DNA of 64,000 nt from assembly GCA_014584315.1 (NCBI GenBank), contig JACTNA010000035.1, positions 62,001-126,000 of the forward strand, written 5' to 3'. Made by a program: the position numbers and the translations under genes. This DNA is from Planctomycetota bacterium (GTDB taxonomy: Bacteria; Planctomycetota; Phycisphaerae; Phycisphaerales; UBA1924). Positions 35,400 to 44,136 of the stretch are shown here, in pieces. The notes under the pieces were generated by a model, which was given only the letters and a program-made list of their open reading frames with translations, had not been told where the DNA came from and ran no database searches. Position 1 is the stretch's first letter. Every line of letters starts with the position of its first letter.

Positions 35400-35402
35400 G
35401 CT
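35397..35402 (+). promoter_or_regulatory. -10 box of the BtuF-like gene, overlapping the previous stop codon
   Basis: TAGGCT begins with the TAG stop codon of the upstream gene and ends 6 bp before ATG 35409. Confidence 0.4.
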
Positions 35403-35408
35403 GTGGCG

Positions 35409-36302
35409 ATGCGGACGCTCCCCGCGATGCTCTCGCTCCTGGCGGCCGCGCTGCTCGCGGCGTGCGCCGAGCGCGCGCCGCAGCCCGCCCCGCCCGCACA
35501 GGCGTCGGGCGCTCCACGGATCGTCGCCCTCTCGCCCGCCGTCGCCGTCACGCTCCGCGACCTGGGCCTCGCCGACCGCATCGTCGGCCGACACGCGTGG
35601 GACCTCGTCCTCGACCGCTCGCTGCCGGTCTGCGGCGATCAGTCCGGCATCAACTACGAATCGCTGCTCGCCGCTCGCCCCACGCACGTCATCCTCGAAT
35701 GGGGGGCGCGCGACCTGCCCGCCAGGCTCGTCGACCTGGCCGACGCCAACGGCTGGTCGGTCCGCACCGTGCGGCTCCTCTCGCTCGCCGACATCCGCGC
35801 ATTCGCGGCCGACGCCGCCGACGAGTTCGCGCCGGGCGACCCGCGCGCCGCCGAGGTCGTGTCGTCGCTCGACCGCATCGCGGACGGCGTTGATCGGATC
35901 GGCGCGGGCCGCGTGCTGCTGCTGCTGTCGGCGTCGCCCTCCGCCGCGCTCGGACCCGGTTCCTACCACCACGAAATCCTCGTGCTGCTGGGCGGAGCGC
36001 CCGCGCTCGCACAAGGCCAGCCCTACATATCGCTCAATGCCGAGGACGTGCTCCGCCTCGCGCCGGACGGCATCGTCCTCATCGCGCCCCGCTCGCCGGG
36101 CGCGCCCGACGCGGGCGAGCCGACGTGGGACGAGATCGCGGCCCGGCTCGGGCGGCTGGCGGAGTTGCCCATCCCCGCGGTCGAGCGTCGGCGCGTGGCC
36201 GTCATCGACGACCCGCTCGCGCTCATCCCGAGCACCGCCGCCGTCGCGTTCGCCGAGCGCCTCCGCGCCATCCTCGACGCCTGGAACGAGCCGCGACCGT
36301 GA
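35409..36302 (+). CDS. BtuF/FhuD-like substrate-binding lipoprotein
   Basis: The lipoprotein signal LLAAALLAAC is near residues 11-20 and puts the cysteine on the outer face of the membrane. The mature part follows the type III periplasmic-binding pattern: PRIVALSPAVAVTLRDLGLADRIVG, then a helical linker, then a C-terminal lobe with RLAPDGIVLI and the final DDPLALIPSTAAVAFAERL. Such proteins bind cobalamin, haem or siderophores. No permease or ATPase gene is adjacent. Its last codons, NEPRP, come from a copy of the stop-codon repeat. A GTG two codons upstream of the ATG is an alternative start. Confidence 0.75.
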   Translation: MRTLPAMLSLLAAALLAACAERAPQPAPPAQASGAPRIVALSPAVAVTLRDLGLADRIVGRHAWDLVLDRSLPVCGDQSGINYESLLAARPTHVILEWGARDLPARLVDLADANGWSVRTVRLLSLADIRAFAADAADEFAPGDPRAAEVVSSLDRIADGVDRIGAGRVLLLLSASPSAALGPGSYHHEILVLLGGAPALAQGQPYISLNAEDVLRLAPDGIVLIAPRSPGAPDAGEPTWDEIAARLGRLAELPIPAVERRRVAVIDDPLALIPSTAAVAFAERLRAILDAWNEPRP

Positions 36303-36313
36303 GGGAGCGGTTC
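36285..36313 (+). repeat. Stop-codon-associated palindromic repeat, copy 3
   Basis: AACGAGCCGCGACCGTGAG followed by GGAGCGGTTC spans the TGA stop (36300-36302) of the BtuF-like gene. It differs from copy 2 at one base of the stop codon and in the 3' flank. Confidence 0.75.
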
Positions 36314-36323
36314 CGGCCCTGGC

Positions 36324-36329
36324 TACCAT
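36324..36329 (+). promoter_or_regulatory. -10 box of argS
   Basis: TACCAT ends 8 bp before ATG 36338. Confidence 0.45.
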
Positions 36330-36337
36330 CCCACCCC

Positions 36338-38221
36338 ATGCCCGACGCCCGCGACGATGCAACGCTCGACACCTTCGACCCCGTCGAGGTTCTGGCCGAT
36401 CGCTTCCGCGCCGCGATCCTGGGTGCGCTGCCGGGCACGGACCCCGATGTGGACCCGATGATCGCGCCGAGCAAGCGTGCCGAACTCGGTGACTTCCAGT
36501 GCAACGCCGCGATGCCGCTGGCGAAGGCCGCGGGGCGACCGCCGCGCGAGATCGCCGCTGCCATCGTGCGCCACGCCGACCTGGGCGGCCTGGCCGAGCC
36601 GCTCACCGAGCGCGACGTGGCCGGGCCTGGGTTCATCAACGTCCGTCTGCGTCCCGCCGCGATCGCCTCGCTCCTGGCGCGCCTGGACACGCCGGACCTC
36701 GGCATCCCCCCAACGGCGACGCCGCGGACGGTCGTGGTGGACCTCTGCGGCGTGAACCTCGCCAAGCAGATGCACGTCGGGCATCTCCGCTCGACCGTGA
36801 TCGGCGATGCGCTGGCCCGCGCCTTCGAGCGGCTGGGCGAGCGCGTGATCCGGCAGAACCACGTCGGCGACTGGGGCCTGCCCATCGCCATGGTGACCGA
36901 CCGCCTGCGCCGCGAGGCCGAGGGCGGCCGCATCGACCTCGACCGCGTGACGCTCGACGATCTCGACCGGCTCTACCGCGACGCGCAGCGCGAGTGCGCG
37001 GGCCAGGCCAGGGCGATCGAGATCGTCCAGCGCTACCGCATGGGGCCGAAGGCGGAGGCGGAACTCCGGGCCGAGCACGAGGAGGCGGAGGAGCGGCTCG
37101 CCGCGGCGAAACGCACGCTCGTCGCGCTCCAGAGCCGCGATCCCGCCACGGTCGCGGTCTGGCGGCGGATCTACGACGTGACCATGCGCGCCTGCCTCGA
37201 CACCTGCGAGCGGCTGCACACGCGCATCACCGCGGGCGACAGCGCGGGCGAGAGCAGTTACGCCGAGGAACTCGGCCCGCTGGTGGACGACCTCGTCAAC
37301 CGCGCCGTCGCGGTCGAGTCGGACGGCGCGCTCGTCGTGCGGCTCGAGCACGAGGGGATCGCCGAGCCGTGCATCGTCCGCAAGCGCGACGGGGGGTACC
37401 TCTACGCGACCACGGACCTGGCGGGCATCCGCCGGCGCGTGCACGGGCTTGGCGCGGACCGCGTCGTCTACGCCGTCGATGCGCGCCAATCGCTCCACTT
37501 CCGGCAGGTCTTCGCCGCCGCGCGCAAAGCGTCGTACGCGACCCGGCCCGGCGCGAGCGGGCCGGCGCTTCTCGAGCACGCTCCCTTCGGCATGGTGCTG
37601 GGCGAGGACAACCGGCCCTTCAAGACCCGCACCGGCGAGAACGTCAAACTCAGCGACCTGCTCGACGAGGCCGAGGCCCGCGCCGAACGCACCGTCGCCG
37701 AGAAGAACCCGGACCTCGGGCACGACGAGCGCCGGGCCATCGCGCACGCGGTCGCCATCGCCGCGCTCAAGTACACGGACCTCTCGACGGAGCGCATCAA
37801 GGACTACGTCTTCTCCTTCGATCGGATGCTGGCCTTCGAGGGCAACACCGGGCCGTACCTCCTCTACGCGCTCGTGCGCATCCGCAGCATCTTCCGCAAG
37901 GCGGCGGAACGCGGCATCGCGCTCGACCACCGCGACGCGCCCTTCGCCGCCGAGCATCCGGCCGAGAAGGCCCTCGCGCTCACGCTGCTGCGATACCCCC
38001 GCACCGTGCACGCCGTGGGCGATGCCCTCGAACCCCACCGGCTCTGCGCATTCCTCTACGACCTCGCCGGCGCGTTCAGCGCGTTCTTCGACGCCTGCCC
38101 CGTCCTCGCCGCGGACGACGACGCCACACGCCGATCACGCCTGCGCCTGTGCGACCTCACGGCCCGCGTCCTCGCCGACGGCCTCGATGTGCTCGGCATC
38201 CCGGCGGTGGAAAGAATGTAG
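36338..38221 (+). CDS. argS: Arginyl-tRNA synthetase
   Basis: ArgRS charges tRNA-Arg and, as a class I synthetase, uses ATP and arginine with tRNA present. The 627-residue protein has the HIGH-type motif HVGH at 146-149 (LAKQMHVGHLRST), the FKTRTGENVKLSDLL stretch that replaces KMSKS in many ArgRS, and the C-terminal DALR anticodon-binding domain ending LCDLTARVLADGLDVLGI. The N-terminal additional domain (residues 1-110) is also present. The family usually has 550-590 residues; the excess is an insertion of about 60 charged residues near residues 230-270. It is followed by a convergent porin gene. Confidence 0.93.
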   Translation: MPDARDDATLDTFDPVEVLADRFRAAILGALPGTDPDVDPMIAPSKRAELGDFQCNAAMPLAKAAGRPPREIAAAIVRHADLGGLAEPLTERDVAGPGFINVRLRPAAIASLLARLDTPDLGIPPTATPRTVVVDLCGVNLAKQMHVGHLRSTVIGDALARAFERLGERVIRQNHVGDWGLPIAMVTDRLRREAEGGRIDLDRVTLDDLDRLYRDAQRECAGQARAIEIVQRYRMGPKAEAELRAEHEEAEERLAAAKRTLVALQSRDPATVAVWRRIYDVTMRACLDTCERLHTRITAGDSAGESSYAEELGPLVDDLVNRAVAVESDGALVVRLEHEGIAEPCIVRKRDGGYLYATTDLAGIRRRVHGLGADRVVYAVDARQSLHFRQVFAAARKASYATRPGASGPALLEHAPFGMVLGEDNRPFKTRTGENVKLSDLLDEAEARAERTVAEKNPDLGHDERRAIAHAVAIAALKYTDLSTERIKDYVFSFDRMLAFEGNTGPYLLYALVRIRSIFRKAAERGIALDHRDAPFAAEHPAEKALALTLLRYPRTVHAVGDALEPHRLCAFLYDLAGAFSAFFDACPVLAADDDATRRSRLRLCDLTARVLADGLDVLGIPAVERM

Positions 38222-38262
38222 CGCGGTCTGCAGCCGTTTCGCGCCCTTCGCGCCCTTCGCGT

Positions 38263-39507
38263 TCAGAACAGCAGTTGCATCTGAACCCGCACGGCCACCT
38301 GCCCCGACTCCGACGACGGCAGCATGCCCAGGCCGGACTGCGACGAGACGATGGACGAACTCCCCGCCTGGTCGTCGAGGTACACCTGCACGTCCACCGT
38401 CAGTTTCGCGGCGTGGCTCGCCTCGATGAAGTAGTGGTTCAGGCCCGCCGTCAGCGTGTGGAAGTTGTCGCTTTCGCTCCCGCGGTCGTCGTCCGGGAAG
38501 ACGGCGTCCCAGCGTGCGAAGCCCTCGGTCCGCTCGGTGAAGAAGTACCCGCCCTGCACGACGCCGCCGAAGTCGTCGAAGTCCTCCGACCCGTCGGTGT
38601 CGGTGTGTCGCCCCACGAAGGCGGCGAAGGCGTTCCAGCCCCCCCCCTCGGCCGACAGGTCCAGGGTGTACGAGATCACGTCGGACTCGGCGACCGCCGC
38701 GGGAACGCCGCCCGAGAACGCGGCCGTGTCCCCCATGTGCTGCCAGTGGATCGCCCCCCCCACCATCCAGCCCGCGGGCGCATCGCGGAACGACGTGAAA
38801 TCGTCGTAGGACTTCCACGGCGCCTCGCCGACGCGCCGCTCGACGCGCCCGGTGAGCGCGGCGTCCGCCTCGACCGGGCTGAAGAACGCGGTGTTGCGCG
38901 ACCCGAACCCGTCCGAGACGGCGGCGAGAACACGCCACCACTCGGACTCGCGCGCGAACTCCACCGCCTGCGAGAAGTCCTGGTTGAAGACCTCGTTCGA
39001 CACCGAACGGTCCGCCGCGAGCTGCGCCGACGACGAGACGTTCTCCTCACGCAGGAACGGCAGCTTGAACTGCCCGGCGCGCACGGACCAGCCCTCGCCG
39101 AGTTTGTAGCGCAGCCACGACTCCTCGACCCTGAACGTGCCGTCGCCGGTCCGGTCGAACGCGGCGACGATGCGGAACGACAGGTCCTTCGAGAGCGTCG
39201 TGCCGGAGAAGTTGATCTTGGTGCGCCGAGTCTCGAACCCGCCCGCGAAGTCGTGGTCGTCCGCCACGCCGTCGGCGTCGCGGAAGTTGGCGATGTAGCG
39301 GAACTGCACCTGCCCCCCGACGCGCAGCCGGAACGCCGCGTCCTCCGCATCGACGATCTCGAACGGCCCGCCCGCCGACGCCGCCGAACCCGCCGAGAAC
39401 GACGCGGGCGCACGGTCGAGTTCCACCACGCCCGCGCCGCCGCTCGAGGCGATGGCCGACGAACCCACGAACGCGACCGCGAGGGGAACGATCGATCGGG
39501 CGACCAT
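38263..39507 (-). CDS. Phosphate-selective porin-like outer-membrane protein, copy 1
   Basis: The 414-residue protein has a signal peptide (residues 1-21) and an OprP/OprO-type barrel: RLRVGGQVQFRYIANF, KINFSGTTLSKDLSFRI, WSVRAGQFKLPFLREENVSS, then alternating strands ending with VAVRVQMQLLF, where the terminal phenylalanine is typical of outer-membrane barrels. The barrel passes phosphate or other anions in characterised members. The start at 39507 is preferred because GGAG lies 7 bp upstream; an ATG at 39513 is too close. A near-twin gene is directly upstream. Confidence 0.85.
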   Translation of the reverse strand: MVARSIVPLAVAFVGSSAIASSGGAGVVELDRAPASFSAGSAASAGGPFEIVDAEDAAFRLRVGGQVQFRYIANFRDADGVADDHDFAGGFETRRTKINFSGTTLSKDLSFRIVAAFDRTGDGTFRVEESWLRYKLGEGWSVRAGQFKLPFLREENVSSSAQLAADRSVSNEVFNQDFSQAVEFARESEWWRVLAAVSDGFGSRNTAFFSPVEADAALTGRVERRVGEAPWKSYDDFTSFRDAPAGWMVGGAIHWQHMGDTAAFSGGVPAAVAESDVISYTLDLSAEGGGWNAFAAFVGRHTDTDGSEDFDDFGGVVQGGYFFTERTEGFARWDAVFPDDDRGSESDNFHTLTAGLNHYFIEASHAAKLTVDVQVYLDDQAGSSSIVSSQSGLGMLPSSESGQVAVRVQMQLLF

Positions 39508-39539
39508 GTTCATGCTCCATGCGTGTTGCGCGAAGACAC

Positions 39540-39545
39540 ACTATA
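39540..39545 (-). promoter_or_regulatory. -10 box of porin copy 1
   Basis: TATAGT on the minus strand would start transcription near 39533, leaving a short leader with the GGAG site. Confidence 0.4.
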
Positions 39546-39605
39546 CGACCGCACGCGCGGAAGACCACGGCTGTGGATAAGTCGCGGTTGCTCCCTGGAA
39601 TCAGT

Positions 39606-39643
39606 CAAAGAAACACCGGCCGCCCCTTTCGGGACGGCCGGTC
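39606..39643 (-). terminator. Terminator of porin copy 2
   Basis: ACCGGCCG (39616-39623) pairs with CGGCCGGT (39636-39643), with inner C/G pairs. On the minus strand it is followed by GTTTCTTTG. It lies 34 bp after the stop codon of the second porin and before the promoter of the first, so the two porin genes are separate transcripts. Confidence 0.75.
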
Positions 39644-39676
39644 GATCACAGTGCGATGCTGTCCGTCAGCAGCGGA

Positions 39677-40981
39677 TCAGAAGACCAGCTGCATCTGGAA
39701 GCGGAGGGCGACCTGCCCGTCCTCGGAGTCGGGGAGGAGGGTGGTGTAGGCGTTGGGAGCGGTCATGGCGACGGGGGCGTTCTCGTCGACCTCGTTGAGG
39801 AAGAGCTGGATGTCGGCCGTGAACTTCGCGGCGTGGCTGCCCTCGACGAAGTAGTAGTTGGCGCCGAAGGTCAGGGTGTGGAAGTCCTCGTCGAGGCCCG
39901 GGCCGTACCCGTCCTCGTCGGGGAACACGGCGTCCCAGCGGCCGAACAGCTCGAACTGCTCGGTCATGAACCAGCCGGCCTGGACGACGAAGCCGAAGTC
40001 ATCCCAGCTGTCGGAGCCGTCGACGTCGTTGTGCTGCCCGATGAAGGCCGCGAAGGCGTTCCACCCGTCACCCTCGATGGAGAGATCGACGGTGTAGAGG
40101 ATCAGGTCCATCTCGGTGACCGCGGCGGGCGCGCCGCCGGCGAAGGCAGCCGTGTCGCCGTAGTGCGACCAGTGGATGCCGGCGCCGAGCATGCCGGCGT
40201 ACTCCTCGGTGCTGCCGCGGAAGCTGGTGAAGTCGTCGAACTGCTCCCAGTCGCCCGCCCACTTGATCTCGAGGCGGCCGGTCAGGCCGATGTCGGACTC
40301 GGCCGGGCTGAAGAACGAGGTGCTGCCGGCGCTCGGGCCGTCGTTGGCCGAGACCACGATGCCCCACGACTCGTCACGGTAGTGCACCGCGACGCCCTGG
40401 GTGTAGCCCGGGCCGAAGACGGAGTGCGTCACCGAACGGTCGGCGGCCAGCTGGTAGGTGTCGGAGACGTTCCACTCGCGGAGCACGGGCACCTTGTACT
40501 GGCCCCACTTCAGCCCGACGCCGTTGTCGAACTGGTAGTTGCCCCACGCCTCGAGCAGGTTGAACGAGCCGCCGTCCTCGCCCGTCTCGCCGTTGCCGAA
40601 GTCGCCGCGGATGTAGAAGGTGGTCTCGGGGTTGATCACGTTGCCCGAGAAGACCAGGTTGGCGCGAACGAGATCGAACCCGTTGGCGAAGTCCTCGTCA
40701 TCCGAGCCGACGGCGTCGTCGTCGCGGAAGTTCAGGACGTAGCGGAACTGCGTGTAGCCGCCGATGTTCAGGCGGTAGTTGCCCGTCCCGTCGCCGATGT
40801 GGAACTGACCGTCGTGCCCGCCGCCGCCGTGCTGGAGGAGGCTGGTCCGGCTGCTCGCGTCCGCGAGCATCTCGGCCTGGTACGCCCGGTCCTGATCGGC
40901 GGTCTGAGCCGACGCAACGCCGAACGCGTTCAGGCTCAGAGCCGCACCCGCGAGCAAAGCAAGCTTCTTCGACTGACTCAT
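39677..40981 (-). CDS. Phosphate-selective porin-like outer-membrane protein, copy 2
   Basis: The 434-residue protein begins MSQSKKLALLAGAALSLNA with a signal peptide ending FGVASAQ. It then follows the same barrel pattern as copy 1 (LNIGGYTQFRYVLNFRDDD, VGLKWGQYKVPVLREWNVSD, LAADRSVTHSVF) and ends ALRFQMQLVF. The two are clear tandem paralogues. AAGGAG lies 6 bp before ATG 40981. Codon choice is more uniform than in neighbours (fewer rare third bases), suggesting strong expression. A good terminator follows. Its neighbour is a PhoB/PhoR-like system, which fits phosphate-starvation control, but no clear Pho box is visible. Confidence 0.87.
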   Translation of the reverse strand: MSQSKKLALLAGAALSLNAFGVASAQTADQDRAYQAEMLADASSRTSLLQHGGGGHDGQFHIGDGTGNYRLNIGGYTQFRYVLNFRDDDAVGSDDEDFANGFDLVRANLVFSGNVINPETTFYIRGDFGNGETGEDGGSFNLLEAWGNYQFDNGVGLKWGQYKVPVLREWNVSDTYQLAADRSVTHSVFGPGYTQGVAVHYRDESWGIVVSANDGPSAGSTSFFSPAESDIGLTGRLEIKWAGDWEQFDDFTSFRGSTEEYAGMLGAGIHWSHYGDTAAFAGGAPAAVTEMDLILYTVDLSIEGDGWNAFAAFIGQHNDVDGSDSWDDFGFVVQAGWFMTEQFELFGRWDAVFPDEDGYGPGLDEDFHTLTFGANYYFVEGSHAAKFTADIQLFLNEVDENAPVAMTAPNAYTTLLPDSEDGQVALRFQMQLVF

Positions 40982-41502
40982 CTGAGACTCCTTGCAAGGG
41001 GTTTGGAACGCGTCGTGTGCCAGCGTCCCGTAACCGAAAACTCTGACCTTCGTTCTCACCGGCCCACGAGGCCGGATTCGTTATCCGTCGCACACGCCCG
41101 CACGGGCGTTCGTGCCGTCTTCATGCAGAGTGAGTGCTTACTCCCACGCTCAAGAGATCCATTCAACCCTTCCACCCGAAGTCCCGAAAGACTTCCCCGA
41201 CCCTCGTGGCGTGCCGCGCGGGCAGTTCCGCACGGGACGCTAGTATTCACTCGCAACCGCCGGAAGTCTACCCGGCCTGATTAGCGATTGCAAACTCCTC
41301 TCGCTCTTCGTCCACCCGACCCCCCATCCAACACCTTTTTCCGGCCCCTCCCCTGCCTTTCAGCGGGTGGCTTCGGCCCGATCTTCGCGCAAACACAACC
41401 CTTCCGGGCAGGCGGGCACGACCCGCCGACGCTACATTTCCGGAGCCGTCCCTCCCGTCCGGCCGACGCGATCAAACACCTAAGTCGTTGTCGGGCAGAT
41501 AC
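40982..41502. other. 521-bp divergent intergenic region between porin 2 and the response regulator
   Basis: The region is less GC-rich than the coding parts and has short inverted repeats such as GCCCGCACGGGC and GGCCCACGAGGCC, but no convincing open frame. It must hold promoters for both the porin and the phoB-like gene. I looked for repeated CTGTCAT-type Pho boxes on both strands and saw none, so direct control by the adjacent regulator is not shown. Confidence 0.5.
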
Positions 41503-42243
41503 ATGCAGCCACACTGGCACATCCTGATCGTCGAGGACGAGCGCGACCTGGCCGAGTTATTGGCCCTCAACCTCCGCAAGGCCGGTTATGAGACCACCAC
41601 CGTCCACGACGGGCGGCAGGCCCTCAAGGCCATGGCGGAGCGCAAACCCGACCTCGTCCTCCTCGACCTCATGCTCCCAGAACTCTCAGGCACCGAGGTC
41701 GCCGGGAGGGTCCGCACCAACGCCGCCACCGCCGATGTCCCCATCATCATGCTGACGGCCAAGGGCGAGGAGGTCGACCAACTGGTCGGCCTGGCCGTCG
41801 GGGCGGACGACTACGTCACCAAGCCCTTCTCGACCAAGGTCCTCCTGGCCCGCATCGAGGCCGTCCTGCGCCGGGCCTCGGCCACCCCCCCCGCGCCGAA
41901 CGTCCTCCGGGCCGGCCCCCTCGAGATCGACGCCGACGCCCACCGTGTCTCCTGCCGCGGTCAGCCGATCCGACTCACGGTGACGGAGTTCCGCCTGCTC
42001 AGCACGCTGGTGCAGTCCGCGGGTCGCGTGGTGTCGCGTGCCGGGCTGATCCGCCGCGCCATCGGGCCGGGCATCACCGTCACCCCCCGCACGATCGACG
42101 TCCACATCACCGCCCTGCGCAAGAAACTGGGCGACGATGGCGCGATGATCGAGACCGTGCGCGGCGTCGGCTACCGTTTCTCCACCGAGCCGGAGCGCGC
42201 GGAGCCTTCCGCGGCCGGCCCGGCAGCGGAACGGACGGGCTGA
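41503..42243 (+). CDS. Response regulator, PhoB/OmpR type
   Basis: The 246-residue protein has a receiver domain (phospho-acceptor D55 in LVLLDLMLP, acidic pocket ED at 11-12, conserved K in YVTKPFS). It also has a winged-helix output domain (residues 135-230, LTVTEFRLLSTLV and PRTIDVHITALRKKLGD). This is the PhoB/OmpR class that binds direct repeats in promoters. It is followed 4 bp later by its kinase. ATG 41503 gives the normal receiver start; an in-frame upstream TTG is less likely. Confidence 0.9.
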   Translation: MQPHWHILIVEDERDLAELLALNLRKAGYETTTVHDGRQALKAMAERKPDLVLLDLMLPELSGTEVAGRVRTNAATADVPIIMLTAKGEEVDQLVGLAVGADDYVTKPFSTKVLLARIEAVLRRASATPPAPNVLRAGPLEIDADAHRVSCRGQPIRLTVTEFRLLSTLVQSAGRVVSRAGLIRRAIGPGITVTPRTIDVHITALRKKLGDDGAMIETVRGVGYRFSTEPERAEPSAAGPAAERTG

Positions 42244-42247
42244 CCGC

Positions 42248-43639
42248 ATGACCACCGAACGCCCGACGCGAAGGCTCGTGTGGGCCTGGCTCGGCGTCGC
42301 GCTGGCGCTGCTCGCGGCGGCCTGGGTCGCCGTGCCGATGGGCGCACCGTCCGCGCTCGTCGCCGCGCTCGCCTCGCTCGCCGCGCTGACCGCCGCCGTC
42401 ACCGCCGCCTGGGGCCTGCACGCCTCGGCCGCCGAACGCGCCGCGCGCGAGGCCCGCGCGCGTGCCGACGAGACGAGCCAGCGCCAGGCCCGGACGCGCT
42501 CGGACGCGCTCCGCGCGCTCCTCGACGCCGTGGACGAGCCGATCGTCGGCGTGGACGGCGCGGGGACGGTCGTCATCGCCAACCGCGCCGCGGTCTCGCT
42601 GCTGGCGACCGGATCGCGACCGCTCGAGGGCCGACCCGTCGAGGACCTGCTCCCCCAGCCCGAACTCGTGTCGCTGGTCGCGAACGCGGCGTCGGGGCGC
42701 GCGGGGCGCGACACGGTGCGCATCGCCGACGGCGACAGCGTGCGCATCTTCGAGGCCTTCGCGGCCCCCGCGCGATTCGGGCCTGAGCCGGACCGCGCGA
42801 CCGGCGCGGCGCTCGCCCTGCGCGACGTGACCGAGCACGCCGCGACCGTGCAACTCAAGACCGACTTTGTCGCCAACGCCTCGCACGAACTCCGCACGCC
42901 GCTGGCCTCGATCCGCACCGCGCTGGACACGCTGCGCGAGTTCGGCGACGAGGACCCGTCGATCCGCGAGCGCATGGTGCACCTCGCCGCGTCCAACGCC
43001 GCCCGCCTCGAGGAACTCGTCGCGGACCTGCTCGACCTCTCCCGACTCGAGTCCCCGGAGGCCCGCGCCGCGATCGAACGCTGCGCGGCCTCCGAGATCG
43101 TCCGCGCCCTGCGCGCCGATTTCGAGCCGGCCTGCGCGCGACGCAACCTGGCCCTCTCGTTCGAGGTCGATCCCGCCCTCGAAGCCCTGGACACCGACCC
43201 GCGCCTGCTCACCCTCATCCTCCGCAACCTCATCGACAACGCGGTCAAGTTCGCCCACGAGGGCACGACCGTCCGCGTCGTCGCCGGCTTCGCGCCCGAC
43301 GGCGGCGCGCGACGGACCGCACGCTTCGAGGTCATCGACCGCGGCATCGGCATCCCGCTCGCCCAGCAGCAGCGCGTCTTCGAACGCTTCTACCAGGTCG
43401 ACGCCGCCCGCTCGGGCCGGCGGGAGCGCCGCGGCACGGGCCTCGGCCTCGCCATCGTCAAGCACGCCGTCCGCGCCCTCGGCGGCTCCGTCTCGCTCCG
43501 CTCCGTCTGGGGGCAGGGCACCACGGTCACCGTCGACCTGCCCGGGGCCGCGCCGAACAGCGAGCCGCCCTCCCCCCCCCCAACGCCCGCACGCGACCCG
43601 TCCGTTACCACTCGCGCGGACGCGCCACCTCGCCCCTGA
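42248..43639 (+). CDS. Sensor histidine kinase, PhoR-like
   Basis: The 463-residue kinase has two membrane helices near residues 12-30 and 36-55 with almost no periplasmic loop, a PAS domain (about 85-190), HisKA with H213 in NASHELRTPLAS, and a HATPase domain (LRNLIDNAVKFA, GIGIPLAQQQ, GTGLGLAIVKH). The lack of a periplasmic sensor plus PAS matches PhoR, which senses through the Pst system. The C-terminus ends in a Pro-rich tail with nine C in a row (43572-43580). The tail overlaps the convergent lipoprotein gene by 35 bp. Confidence 0.88.
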   Translation: MTTERPTRRLVWAWLGVALALLAAAWVAVPMGAPSALVAALASLAALTAAVTAAWGLHASAAERAAREARARADETSQRQARTRSDALRALLDAVDEPIVGVDGAGTVVIANRAAVSLLATGSRPLEGRPVEDLLPQPELVSLVANAASGRAGRDTVRIADGDSVRIFEAFAAPARFGPEPDRATGAALALRDVTEHAATVQLKTDFVANASHELRTPLASIRTALDTLREFGDEDPSIRERMVHLAASNAARLEELVADLLDLSRLESPEARAAIERCAASEIVRALRADFEPACARRNLALSFEVDPALEALDTDPRLLTLILRNLIDNAVKFAHEGTTVRVVAGFAPDGGARRTARFEVIDRGIGIPLAQQQRVFERFYQVDAARSGRRERRGTGLGLAIVKHAVRALGGSVSLRSVWGQGTTVTVDLPGAAPNSEPPSPPPTPARDPSVTTRADAPPRP

Positions 43640-44036
43640 GCCGCTCGATGCGCCGAGCCACGTCACGCTCGACGGCCCGCGCCCGCGCCTCGCCCGTCGC
43701 CGGGTCCAGCCGGCACGAGATCGTGATCTCGACCTGCCCCTCGCCCGGGTCGCCGACACGCTCGACCGTCAGCGTGCCGCGCTCGTCACGCACGCCGTGC
43801 ACCACGTAGACCAGCCGCGCCGAGTCGAGCCGACCCTCGCGCCGGGCGAACGTCAGTTCGTGCCGGCTCAGACCGACCCGGACCGCCGCTTCGACGTCGT
43901 CCCAGTCCCCCACCACGACGGCCGGCCCCTCGGGCGCATCCCCGAGCCGCGCCGGCCTCCCGCCCGAGGCCGCGCAACCGCCAACCTTGACAAAGACCAA
44001 CCCCAGACAGGCCGCCACCGCGCAGGCCCGCACCAT
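43605..44036 (-). CDS. Putative lipoprotein of unknown function
   Basis: The 143-residue protein starts with a lipoprotein-like signal (ACLGLVFVKVGGCAAS, cysteine near residue 21). After cleavage it has two alpha/beta segments, DVEAAVRVGLSRHELTFARREG and TVERVGDPGEGQVEITISCRLDP, ending in a helical tail. This looks like a small conserved outer-membrane or periplasmic domain, but no family is certain. It is convergent with the histidine kinase gene and divergent from phoH, 100 bp apart. Confidence 0.6.
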   Translation of the reverse strand: MVRACAVAACLGLVFVKVGGCAASGGRPARLGDAPEGPAVVVGDWDDVEAAVRVGLSRHELTFARREGRLDSARLVYVVHGVRDERGTLTVERVGDPGEGQVEITISCRLDPATGEARARAVERDVARRIERLRGEVARPREW

Positions 44037-44095
44037 CCTTCCGTAGGTCCACTCCCCCCGGCCCGCCGGCGGCCGTCCGGCCCCGCCGCTCCGCG

Positions 44096-44101
44096 TAGAC
44101 T
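44096..44101 (+). promoter_or_regulatory. -10 box of phoH
   Basis: TAGACT gives a leader of about 29 nt with AGGAG before the TTG start at 44137. Confidence 0.4.
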
Positions 44102-44136
44102 TCCCGGTCCCCGGTCTTCTCAGGAGCAACTCTCGA

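Noticed and set aside
39572-39580. A perfect DnaA box (TGTGGATAA) between the porin genes
   Set aside because: It is a single copy without an AT-rich unwinding region or a cluster of boxes, so no origin is called.
36499-39798. 1099-codon plus-strand frame over argS and the porin
   Set aside because: It is in another frame of argS and antisense to porin copy 1, with no motif.
41288-41527. 79-codon frame before the response regulator
   Set aside because: It has Pro/Ser-rich random composition and no ribosome-binding site, and overlaps the regulator start.
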